Positions 13,279 to 25,300 of a DNA stretch of 64,000 bases are shown here, piece after piece. Made by a program: the position numbers and the translations under genes. Source of the DNA: Punica granatum. Lineage: Eukaryota; Streptophyta; Magnoliopsida; Myrtales; Lythraceae. Position 1 is the first letter of the stretch. Each line of letters begins with the position of its first letter. The notes under the pieces are model-generated. The model was not told the origin of the DNA, did no database searches, and saw nothing but the letters and a program-made list of their open reading frames with translations. The stretch covers positions 26,468,354 through 26,532,353 of the forward strand of contig NC_045132.1 in assembly GCF_007655135.1 (NCBI RefSeq). The letters run 5' to 3'.

Positions 13279-13509
13279 ATGGCGGTTATCACTCGCCTAA
13301 CGGTACGTCTCCTCTCTTCTTCCTCTGCTCCCCTCGTTTTCCCTTTCACTTTCAGAGGGCTCCAATGAATCGATCGAATATCCGAAGAGATTCGGACCTC
13401 TCTCGCCCACGGAACGTTCAGTTCCATACACACCGTTCTACTATGCGGAGAAGCATCATTTTCATCTCATTTCGTGTTCTGGTTGGTCTTATAGGATCTG
13501 CGCGGAGTG
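13279..13509 (+). promoter_or_regulatory. Probable 5' leader exon and upstream ORF of the PTM-like gene
   Basis: An ATG at 13279 opens eight codons and meets a good donor (ACG|GTACGT) at 13303. Joining this to the acceptor TATAG at 13494 gives a 13-codon upstream ORF that ends in TGA at 13507-13509. Unspliced, the same ATG also ends in a TGA well before the main start. In both cases the main ATG at 13635 lies downstream of a short uORF, which could damp translation. The intron and its acceptor are inferred from sequence only. Confidence 0.4.
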
Positions 13510-13634
13510 TGATTTCGTCGGAGGTAGCAGCGAGGCGGTTGCTGAGTCTGGTGGCCGTTGTTGCTAGCATAGTGGAGGCTTTGGAGGACGAACCCTAAGC
13601 TTCGATTCAGGATCTGATCCTGTTGGATTGCTCA

Positions 13635-16600
13635 ATGGAGCCGGCATTACCAAGAAAAAGGGGCAGGCCGAGGAAACGGCCGCTTCCTGAGGTGGAAAAT
13701 GACGTCGGTGAGAAGTCGGCTCCCGACTCTAAGAGGCAGACAAGGAGCAGCATGAAGCCGATTGCACTGGTCGGTCGATACGTGCTGAAAGAGTTCTCGG
13801 GAAATGGGACCTTCCTGGGGAAGATAGTGTGTTATGACACGGGGTTGTATAGGGTGGATTACGAGGATGGGGATTGTGAAGATTTAGAGAGCAGAGAGCT
13901 CCGAAATATTATTATAGATGAGAGCGACTTCACTGATGAGCTGAATAGAAAGAGGAAAAGATTAGATAAACGGGTATCCAGTAAGAGGGCGAAAACAGTA
14001 GATGTCCCTGAGAAGAATGAGGTAGATAAGGCCGGGTCATCCTCTGGGACTGAAGTATGCAGTGCGCCCATTGTTGAAGATAATGGAGATGTAGCTGACA
14101 GTGATGTGGATGCTGATTCGTCAAGTGAGTCATTCGAGTGTGAACAAGATGGTGTCTCGGGTTCTGAGGCTGAGCCAATACCTGTACCACCTGCACCACT
14201 ATTGCCAAAATCATCGGAGAGTATAGGTGTTCTGCAGGAGTATGTGCCACATCTGCTTTCTGTATATGGGTTTTTAAGGTCATTCAGTGTCACACTCTTT
14301 CTCTACCCCTTTGGCTTGGATGATCTGGTAGGGGCCGTCAACTGTAATGTTCCAAACACATTGTTGGATGCAATTCATGCTTCTTTGATGCTAGTATTAA
14401 AGCGTCATCTCGAAAATCTCTCCTCAGAGGGTTCAGAGCCTGCTTCGAAATGTCTGAGGTACTTGCATTGCACTCATTGCAATACAGATTGGATGTTTTT
14501 AATTTAATGAAAAACAATGTAATGCAATGCTGTGAGAGATTGGTCTTTGCTGATTTAAAGGTAGTTACCAGTGTCTCTTTGAACAATCTAACCATATGGG
14601 TGATCAAATACCGACTCTTGCTCAGGGATTAGTGCACATATGCTTTCAATCTTATGTTGTCTCTTTGTTTGCAGGTGTGTCGACTGGAGCTTGCTTGATA
14701 CTTTAACATGGCCTGTTTACGTATTCCATTACTTAACTTTGATGGGCTATGTGAAGGGCCTGGAATGGAGATGGTTTTTTGATGGCGTCTTGGAAAAGGA
14801 TTATTATTCTTTACCTGCATGGAGGAAATTGTTAATCCTGCAAATTCTATGCGATGAAGTGTTGGAGTCTGCGGAGCTGAGAGCTGAAATTGACATACGT
14901 GAAGAATCAGAAGTTGGAATAGACCCAGATGGAGTTGCAAGCAATCCTGCAGATAATCGGCCAAGAAGGGTCCACCCACGCTATTCCAAAACATCTGCTT
15001 GCTATAACAGAGAAGTTATGGAAGTAATCTCTGATAGTCATGATATGAAGTCACGTCCCAATTCAAATTCCAAAGCCAGTACTTTTGATGTTACAGAGAT
15101 GGTTGCGGCTGAAGGGAATGTTGATGAGGATAGTAATGGTGACGAGTGCCGGCTTTGTGGCATGGATGGAACCTTGCTTTGTTGTGATGGGTGCCCATCA
15201 GCGTACCACTCCAGATGTATTGGCGTGGCGAAAATGTATATACCTGAAGGGCCATGGTATTGTCCCGAGTGCACAGTTAATAAAATTGGGCCAACTATCA
15301 CATCAGGGACCTCACTAGTAGGTGGCAAAATATTTGGAGTTGATCCATATGGGCAAGTTTTCCAGGGTTCTTGCAATCACTTACTGGTGTATGTTTTCAG
15401 CGACCCTCTACTTACCCGTAATTTTCTAAATTGATATGTCTCTTGAATTGCTTCTTAATTCCTCCATTATCTTGTTGGTCATCATCTATGTGCTGCCTAG
15501 ATTAGCCATGTTTTACATGTTGCAGCTTATTATTTGTGGAAGTTGTCTATCTGTTATATCTTTTGGTATTGAAGCTAAGAAATTACTTTATTGCAGCCTG
15601 AAGACATCTTTCAGTGAGAAATCATATTGCCGATACTACAATCAAAAGGATATTGTGAAAGTATTGCAAGCACTTAACTCATCGATGCAACTTGCAGTTC
15701 TCTATTTGGATATATGCAAGGCTATTGTAAAACACTGGGACATTCCAGATTCTGTCTTTTCCCTCTCAAAAATCATGGAGGCATGCATGAATCAAGGAAA
15801 TCATAGGGAAGCTAAACATGGTTCTGCTCAGCCACTTAGCTCTTCAGGCAAAGAAAGCCAAAAGGTCGTAGATGCTGTTGAAGTTCAAAGTGTAAGCAAT
15901 GTGACTGGAAATTCTACAGATGCTGTGCCATTATCATCTGGTATGAACTTGTCAAATGGAAGTCAAAGAACCCACATTGATGCCCATGATCCTCAAATTG
16001 CTGGTGACTTGCTAAAGGAATGTTCCCTTGTGAGTTTGGGGCTACGGGATCAGGTTAGAGGAGGGACTGACTCATGTTCAGGTTCCATTAACCAGCAAGC
16101 TGAACCATCCAACGTAACCTGTCAGAGCGTTTGTGACAGATCAAGCACAGCCAACCATGTCATTAATATGCATTCAAATGGTATGCCTCATAATAAGTCT
16201 TCGTCGAGTACAGTGCATCAGCCCACGGGGATGGCAGTAGGTGATAGAAAATTTGCTGGTGATTGCTTGTTCTTTGGTTTTCTTTTCAAACCACAGGCAT
16301 ATATAAATCACTATATGCAAGCGTATTTTGCTGCTTCGGCTGCTGCAAATTTGGCCACTCTCTCGGCAGAGGAGGGCCAGGTCCTCGAGGGTCATGCTGC
16401 TAGAAATCCTAAGAAAGTTGTATCTGTTATTTCTCAACAAATGAAGGCATTCTCAAGAAGTGCCTCTCGATTTTTCTGGCCCAGTTCAGAGAAGAAACTT
16501 TGGGAGGTTCCAAGGGAGAGGTGTGGTTGGTGTTACTCTTGCAAGAGTGGTCCTGCCAGTAGGAGAGGATGTATGTTGAATTCAGCAGCCACTATCGTTA

Positions 16601-19600
16601 GTAAAAGTACTCTGAAGGTTCTCAGTGGTCTTCATCCTATAAAGAGTGGAGAGGGGTGTCTTCCTAGCATGGCTACATACATTTTGTTGATAGAGGAGAG
16701 TTTTCATGGACTCATAGGCGGTCCCTTTCTGAATGAGAATTTTAGAAGAGAGTGGCGCAAAATGGTAGTGGAGGCTTCAAGCTGTGTCATACTCAAAGCC
16801 CTCTTGCTTAAGGTTAGTATGCACTGTTTACCTCTTTATCCTGGCCTTTTTTTTTTTTCCCTTTCCGTTTGAGGTAAGATGTTCTTCTAGCTTTCTATTT
16901 GCTATTTTCATGTCATAGGAAAGTAACATTTACGATGATTAGTGTCTTTCATGATCCTTTTACCTTTCTCTAGGTTTTGTTCTTGCAAGTTGTTCGTTGT
17001 GTGAAAAAACACCTTTAAGCAAAAGGAAACCAAGACAGACATTTCTTTTCTTTATTTTTTTTCCCTTTCAGTTTGATGCAACATTGGTTTATGAATTTTA
17101 CTATCTATTAAGTTTTCTGTGCATTCTTACATTCACTGAGATGGTCTTTAACATTGTCCAAATCAAACAAGTTTAGCAAGCAAGTTCAACTGTTTTATTG
17201 GCTTCTACGTGTCCAGCTAAGCCCTCTCCAATGCTGCTGTTTTCTCCTAATAGATATTTTATTCGTTCTGCTGTAAGGGATGTTTTGTTACAAAAAAGGA
17301 AAAGTATGTTAATGTATGCACTATGCTGTAAAACAAATTTCCCATGTTTAAGAAACTTGAACATCTCACTCTTATCTTCCAACTGTACTGGAAATTATGA
17401 TGTTTTAAATCATCTAGCTGTGAAGCACTGCTTCTGGATTGTGTCTTTATTCGTTATAGATAAAAGATGCAGTGCATTAGGGGAGGCAAATGGTGTTAAA
17501 CTCTTCATCCTTAAGGTGCATCATTGATTGAGGTTCAATTTTCACGATAATTGCTGTGCTTTATGTTTTACTAGATCTATTCCCTCCTTAACTGACCAAA
17601 TGCTTAAACTGGCAGCTTGAAGAACATATTCGGCCTGTGGCTCTTTCTGGTGACTGGTTTAAATTGGTGGATGATTGGTCAGCTGAATGTTCAGTTACTC
17701 AAGGTACTACTTGCACTACTGGAATTATACAGAAGCGTGGACCTGGTGGGAGGCCGAACAAGAAGCAGTCTACTCTATCTGAAGATACAGAAGATGATTG
17801 TCTCGAAAAAAGTTTCAGCTGGTGGCGAGGAGGGAAGCTATCAAAGATTTTATTGAACAAAGCAGTCTTGGCGTGCTCAATGATAAAAAGAGCAGCTCAC
17901 CAGGGTAACTTCTGCAAAAAACGTTTCAATTTATGTATCGCGCTTTTTTCTCTTTTTAGATTTTTCAGTGACACTGTCTTTCCTCTTCCCCCCCTCTTTT
18001 ACATGTATAGCGGGTTTGAGAAAGATCGCAGGTGTGCATTATGCTGATGGCTTTGAGGTTCCCAAAAGAAGTAGGCAGTCGGTTTGGAGAGCTGCAGTTG
18101 AGATGAGTAAGAACGCATCCCAGCTTGCTCTCCAGGTTTGTCCTCATTTTCTGTTCATTCAACATGTACATCTTTTCCAATTTTTTTTTGCTTTTAATTA
18201 ATTATGTCCTCTATTGATTGCAAACAAATCGATGTAAAAAATTTAGGCAGGAAACTCAAGTAGGTTTTGATTTGTACCAGGTCAGATATCTGGATCTGTT
18301 TTTGAGATGGAACGACCTCATTCGTCCAGAATTGAACCTTCCAGATGGAAAAGGCCCTGAAATAGAAGTTTCGGCTTTTAGAAATGCCAGTGTTTGCGAT
18401 AAGAAAATTTCCAAGAATAAGATTGTATATGGAGTTGATTTTGGGATGCAAAAGCACCTTCCATCCCGAGTTATGAAGACCATCATTGAGGTAGAGCCAA
18501 TTCAAGGAGGAAATGAAAAGTACTGGTCCTATGAAACGCACATTCCTTTATACTTAATCAAAGAGTATGAGGAGAGGTCGAAAATGCTCTCTCCATCTGA
18601 GGTGCCATCAAATGTGCTAGTGAAGTTGCGGAGGATGAGGTTCAAAGCGGCTCGCATGGATATATTTTCTTATCTCGAATATAGGAGAGATAATGTGGAG
18701 AAGTTCTCTTGCTCGTCTTGTCAACTGCATGTTTCGATAAGGTAATTGTCCACAATGTCTAAAGATGGTTTTGTATTTCCTATTTTTAACTTGCTCTAAT
18801 TTGACTTGCATTTTTCTGGTAAAAATTTCAGGGATGTGGTAAAATGCAGTGTGTGCCAAGGTATGTTAATACTTGACTGATTTTTTTTTTTTTTGGTTTT
18901 CTTTTGCATAGCTTTTTGCTTGAATGAAGTCTTACCCTTTGCCTTCTCGGCTTCTTAGATCTAAAGAATTGCATTCCCATAAGTCAGTTTCTCTTTCAAA
19001 ATTTTAAGGAACAATTGGTTCACTTAAGTTAACCAAGCAAAGAGCCCTGCTCTAGGTTTGCTACCTTGAAGACAATCTTCATCAGAATGCTTAAGTTATT
19101 TTTTGCAATCTCCATACCAGGTTATTGCCATGATGGCTGCATCATATTCTCAAAATCATCACAGAATGGGCAAATTCAGTCCTCCATGACTTGCAAGCGG
19201 TGTCACCATGCAAAAGCTTTTATCAAGAAGGAAAGCACAGAATCTCCAACTAGTCCGTTGCTTTTGCAAGTCCGAGACTACCCGAAAACCAAGACAGTCC
19301 ATGAAGTTCCTAAGATCAAGATCTCTATTCCACCATCTTTATCTGTGAAGTCAAAGGAGAAGGATGCCAAAAATGGTACCTCGGCCACAAAAGCCCGGAA
19401 TACTACTTGGGGGATCATCTGGAATAAGAGGAACATTGATGATACAGGCTCTGACTTCAGGAAAGAAAATATTCTTTTGATTGGCAATGCGGATAGGAAC
19501 AGGCCACAGCCCGTTTGTAAATTGTGTCAGAAGCCATACCATCCAGATCTGATTTACATCCGCTGCCCATCTTGTTCAAGTAAGTACCTTTTAAGAAATA

Positions 19601-20781
19601 AGCATTACTTTTTGCAGATTATTCATCATACCCTGAAAATTGTTTAACTGAGATAAAGTAAGTAGATAACAACTTAGGGTGCAAATTGCTGGTATGAGGT
19701 GATTCCAAATGCAATCAATTAGTTGATTTAATTAACTCAACAACTTAAGGGCGCAAGGTGGCCATAGACAAAACTTCCTGTTGCAAACCATTACTTGCTC
19801 GTTCTGTAGGAACTTTTTCCTATATAGTTTCTTATTGCTTCTTTTATTCATTTCATCTTTGGGGTATCTGCAGATTGGTACCATGCTGATGCTCTTGAAG
19901 TAAAGGCGTCTAGAGTTCCTGAGGTGCTTGGTTTTAAGTGCTGCAAATGTCGTAGGATAAAATCACCCGAGTGTCCATATGATGATAAAGTCAAGAACAG
20001 GGTGAAGCAGCAGCAGCCATCAAATTTGAAGCAGGATACTACTATACTTTTGGACTCTGATTCTGGAGATATGTCCGAATCAAAAGGATGGGAGCCCAGT
20101 ACACCAATGATTTCCTCAGAAGAGTTGTCGACCCATGAAGTTGACCCCCTCCTTCAATCTGCCTCGCGAGTTGAACACTTAAAAGATGAAAATCTGGAAT
20201 CTGGATTCGACTGGGCCACTGCTTCTGGGCCACAGAAACTGCCTGTGAGGAGGCACTTGAAGCGGGATTCGACGGCCTCATTTAGTCTTGCTGGTAATGA
20301 TTTTTCTCATTTGGATCCATCCACAAGCCTCCCAACGGATATCCCATTGAGCATGGATAATGGACAGACTCCTACGACGGCATGGAAGTCAATGCATGAA
20401 AATGAGCAGGTCTCTGAGTTGGGAGGGTTCAGCTATGAGGATATGGAATTTGAACCTCAGACTTACTTCACTTACACGGAACTATTGGGTCCCGATGGTA
20501 TTGGGCAGTTGGGTGCGGAGGATGCGCCTGGGGAGTGGGATAACTTGGATGCGGCAATATCTCAGGACGGGGGGTTTGCATTCAATGATGAATTGGAACA
20601 TGCAATCTCTTTGGACACTTCCGTGGATGTTCAGTGTCAAGTTTGTCTGGGCTCGGAGCCTCTACCAAATCTTTCTTGCGAGGTATGCGGGCTATGTATT
20701 CATAACCAGTGTTCTCCTTGGGATGAGTCAGAGATCGAGCTTGGGGGATGGAGATGTGGCAATTGCCGCGAGTGGCGGTGA
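13635..20781 (+). CDS. PTM: DDT and PHD-finger protein, PTM-like
   Basis: Nuclear chromatin or transcription protein of the PTM type; the Arabidopsis paralogue PTM is described as a chloroplast-envelope-tethered PHD factor in retrograde signalling. Exons: 13635-14458, 14675-15388, 15597-16812, 17616-17904, 18011-18135, 18281-18741, 18832-18860, 19121-19579, 19874-20781; 1674 residues, all phases consistent. In order: a basic AT-hook-like RKRGRPRKRP at 7-16, a Tudor-like segment near 45-90, a DDT domain about 195-258, WHIM-type helices after it, and a complete C4HC3 PHD finger at 433-474. The C-terminal third has two or three more Cys/His-rich PHD-like modules, the last at the very end. The seventh exon is only 29 nt. 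I see no obvious transmembrane segment in the C-terminal exons, so membrane tethering as reported for PTM is uncertain here. It could instead be the orthologue of the neighbouring Arabidopsis PHD gene At5g22760. Confidence 0.92.
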
Positions 20782-22319
20782 GAACTGGTTTTGAGGTCTG
20801 AGATGTCTTTGGGTTTTGGTTCGATGTCTTTTTTCTCATGGTGGAAGGCGAAGAAAAGAGATGCCTCAGTGGTGAAGATACACTGGGAAGGCCAAGCCAA
20901 TATTCTTGATACTTTGTTCGCTTGAAATTGCGATATTTACAGCAATCGGGGGTGATTCTCTGTTGGGGGGGGGGGGGGGGGGGGGGGGGGCACTTCCGCA
21001 AGCGGAGAATTGGCATGGCCCTCGCAACAGTTGTAAGTTAGATCGTTCAGATTGTTGGTCATGGGTATGGCCATATAGTAGTCTGCGATTTGCTGTTGTC
21101 TTAGGCGTAGTAGGATCCAACAGGTAAAGAAAGCATTGGGGTTTTGGGTATATGCAATTTTTTCGGATCCTCGAAGATAAGCACCTGTTTCCTTTTTTAT
21201 CAATCAGGGTGCTTATCCCATTGAAGCGCTTGTACAAAAAATTCGGCTTTCATAGACTTATTATTATTGGGATCAGGAATTAAAGTTTTCATTGTACATG
21301 CAAATCAGTTTACTGTTCTTTTTTTCTTTTTCCCCGGGGTATTGGATGGAAATGGAACAAAGAAGAACCAGTTAAGTTATGGTGCTGTACTTGCTGTCGC
21401 CGACGCAGCAAAGCGTTTATCGGCCACCTCGAATAATAGGCTGCATAGGTAGACCCATGCTGCAGTAGGATCGGTTGAGCCCAAGCGCCGTGCACAACGT
21501 TGGTCAGTTCTGCTGACACACAGGACGGGGACATGCTGCAAATTATGGGCTTGATTTCATGGGTCCAAGTTTTGAAGAGGCCAACCGGGCCTGAAGGTAT
21601 TTTGGACCAATTCATGGATTGTAGGCTTGTGTACTTACACATACGATGGGACGACGATAAAGATAGGAGGGAGGGCCCAGCCTGAACCCGGGCCTAGATT
21701 TAAGTCAATTCTAATACGCATTACTTTCTTCATGGTCAAATCTATAACCTGGTAACATCCCAGAAGATCACCAATCAGAGAAATACAAATGCGGAAGATG
21801 AAAATCCAACTCTCTCAGTTTCCCTTCTCTCCATTACAGACAAAAATCTATTTATTGGAAACATAAATATCGAATCGCCATAACAAATGCTAAAAGACCT
21901 TGTTACAAACCGGTTTCTACTCCAACATGGACACACACATATATATGTATATTTATATATCTTACACGTGCTGTGCTGCGAATCTTCTAAAAAGGAACCC
22001 GTATGGTGAAAATCATCATACTAAAACAGAGAAAAGCGAAAGAATATGCAGCAGCCCCAATACTCTCTAACGCACAAAACTGCGCACAAAGAATCTCAAA
22101 ATGCCGACTAACCCCCGTGAAACTAAAATTCAACGTGAAAAACCCCCAATTACAAATCTTACCTCACCCTGCAATCCGCCAGCCCTTGCATCATCAATAT
22201 GTGTTTCTATTTGCCCTCTTGGAGGGAAAGGATGGGCGGATTGGCCATGTATCCAGCTCATATAAGGCAGTTTACTTGTATACAAACAAATCCTCTAAGT
22301 TGGATGACTTCCAGTTTTA
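20782..22319. other. Convergent 3' flanks of the PTM-like and AP-2 alpha genes
   Basis: Tail-to-tail region. It holds a 26-base G run, 3' sequence of both genes, and a plus-strand open stretch at about 21337-21452 that looks somewhat coding (it contains GVLDGNGTKKNQLSYG) but has no start, partner exon or family I can name. A short alternating TA/CA stretch sits near 21937-21960. No RNA gene is evident. Confidence 0.5.
20965..20990 (+). repeat. G26 homopolymer
   Basis: Twenty-six consecutive G on the plus strand, 184 bp after the stop codon of the PTM-like gene, so probably inside its 3' untranslated region on the sense strand. It could form a G-quadruplex; the exact length may be a sequencing artefact. 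Confidence 0.9.
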
Positions 22320-25300
22320 TCACAGCAATCCCGCCAGGAGAGCAGCAGGATCATCCGGTGGTATCGCTGGGCCCTTTGGTGGAGCCGGAGCTGGTGCTGC
22401 TGGTCCACGAGAAGCTCCTGGAATGTTTACCAACTGTTCCTTGATGAATTCCTTCAACCTGTATAGTAAGCATCCAATTACAGGATCTCCCGAGGTAAAT
22501 AACAAAAAAAAACAGAGAGAGATAGAGAGAGAAAAGATGGAGAGGTACGCTCTGTTGTTAATGTTCATGACTACACATGTCCCATTGTAAAAAAAAATGA
22601 CACTTACTCGAATGTTAAGGTGGGATCCCCTGAAGCAACTGTCATACGCAACTGCGTTCTGTCCGCTGGATCAGTCTCAACTCTTACCTGGAAAACGTTA
22701 AGACAATACAGGGATTAAGCAGTCAATTCAATACAGAAGCTCTGTTTTCACATTTCTACTATATTGACGGAGTTACATGTCTCATTTTAGCGGGATCTGA
22801 AAAGCTCATGAATCAGGCCACATGAAAATCAACTTTTAAAAGTTTCAGTTATCATCCAGCAATTACTGGATAGGAGAAGCAAACTGGGAGTCGATTATAC
22901 TCATTTCAAAGAACCAAAGTCTTTCGTCAGACATTAACAAGATCTGCCAAGTCTAGTAAAGAGGGGGGACTCAGAAGCGAGAGGTAAAGAAAATGGAGAT
23001 AGCAATTACCAAGCACAGCATTGCCCGTGTGCTCTCTGAATAGAAGGTTGTGCTTGCGACCAGATTATTAGGATTTGGGTCCTGGAATAGACTATACAGG
23101 TCAGAGCTCATGCATCATCGTTTTAGCTGAAAAGAGGCTCAAATTGAAAAGATGGAACTTACTAGGCCTGGTAAAACCATCACTCTGAAACTGTTAAATA
23201 AGTTTGCCATTTCCATCAGAGGGAGAGGTCTTACACCTCTAACCTGCAAGATAGTGGAGATATATGAGAAGATTGATGACGCTCAAAGCAGCTCAATCTT
23301 ATGTTAATAGATACCAATTAACACACTCCTTTTAGGCACTCATCACAAGAGAAACAGTGGCTCCTACCACTTCTTGAAGCTTAAGTGGTGGTCCGGATAA
23401 TGATCTCCACTGAGGAAAGAATTCCTCAGCAGTCAATTGTATAGGCTGAAGCAACTTATTCATCACAGCAGGAAGGCGAAGCTTGTTATTGACCTGTAAA
23501 CAGGAAAACAAGTAACTTATTGCCATTTATTTTCTGCCAAAGAGTAAGCACAAAAGGCCAAAAAAAGAACTCCATTTTAATATTACCACACTGGTACCGA
23601 ATGTGTAGGAAAAATCAAGCACTGCTATATCCCTACTTGGTCGGAGATTAGTGACCTCGAGTGGACATTGCACCTTAACCAAAAAAAAAAAACTGTCATC
23701 AGAAAAGGACATATAAATTAGCTACAAGGGGAAAAAGAAAATGAAGCTTTTACCTGTGCCCGTGGAGGTATAGTGTCAGGTACTAATGCCAGTTCCATCT
23801 TTAAATGTGAAGGAGATAATATGAGAGCGTGAACTGACACTAGTGGAGACGTATTCTTGTTACCCAGGAAAAGAACAAGACGTCCTTGATGCGCACGCCA
23901 CTCAGCTTTAACACCAATCTGGGATTATTGAGAGAAGATACTGTCAGGGCTTATGGAATTTCTGAGATAATAATACCAGGAGAAGGAGATGCTGAAACTG
24001 AAAGATCTACCTGAATGTGAGGATCCTCGTATAAGACACCACTATCCTTCAAGCATAGAGCATGGAATCTTTCTGCAATGTTTCCAATAGGCTGCAAAGG
24101 TAGATGAAAAAAGAGGCCCATCAAAAAGGTAAATGAAGCCTAGTCTCTACTAAACTGCAACCTGAAATGGTAGGCGGGAAGTACAATCTGTTGGAAGAAC
24201 CATAAAGATCAACAAAATTTTAATATAAAGAAGTGTGATGAGCATGACGCAGACATGAACTGAAGGGTACAGTATGCATTGACAAAATAATGCTGAAGAG
24301 TTAAAAAGGAAAAATAAAATGACGATGAAGAATGGGAATTAACGATCACATTTCTTATCTCGAGAATACTCGAATTCCAAAATGAGTCGATATCTATCCA
24401 TACATCATACATACAAATACATGTGTATTCTAGAGAAACATAAAACAAAGCAGAGAAAGGTATAAAGTGGCCATGAACAGAACATGCAGAATACTTAAGC
24501 AAAAACAATCTTCACTTTCATATATCCAAAAAAACATGAATATTAATACCTGCACGGAATTTGTCTGCTCCTCAAGAGGAACAATGGCTGCAGCATCTGC
24601 AGCACTTGGGACACCTTCTACTCCAGATACCGCAGTCTGCTCTGAGTGTACAGCACCAGGAGGGCCCTCAATAGCAAGTGGACCCAACAGATCCCCGAGG
24701 AGATCAGCTGAAGGAGGCTGAGAGTCTGTTTTGCTCAGAGTCCCATTAGTCTGGTTTACTCCTTGATCCACCACATTGTAATCCTGCCATTATTGACAGA
24801 CATGTCAAGTCCAAAATATACCTTTAAAATTTGGGCAAAACTAATGCTGAAAAACAGCACATAAGTCCAGCTTAAGCAGGGATCTTGGACTTACCGAGTT
24901 ACCACTCATGCTAGGCACCTTCACGAGACTCAATGAGCCTACTGGGGGAGGTGTCCCATTGGGGGGGCGCTGATCTGTCACTACTAATGCATTTGATGGT
25001 TGCTGTTGGGCACGCAATTTGATAGCGCTTTGTTCTGCAGTATCCGTTTCAATATCTTCGGCTTTCTTGATTAATGCAGACTGCAAATGAAAAACAACAA
25101 TTGAAATTGGAAAATCCCTCCGATCAACTTCATTTCTTTCGCTGGACTGATTGAGATTATGAGCTATACATTTATTTAATAATTAAAAAAGGCCATAGAA
25201 TGAGCTAAACCCTGGTAAATTCTAACCTGTCGTTCAGGGAATTTCGGCATTTCAGCCAATATATCAGCCAGAGCGGGGCCTTTCCTACTTAATGCAAAAT

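Noticed and set aside
13859..14293. A long minus-strand frame (144 codons) opposite the first PTM-like exon
   Set aside because: It mirrors a Ser/Asp/Glu-rich coding exon on the plus strand; such exons give long antisense frames without function.
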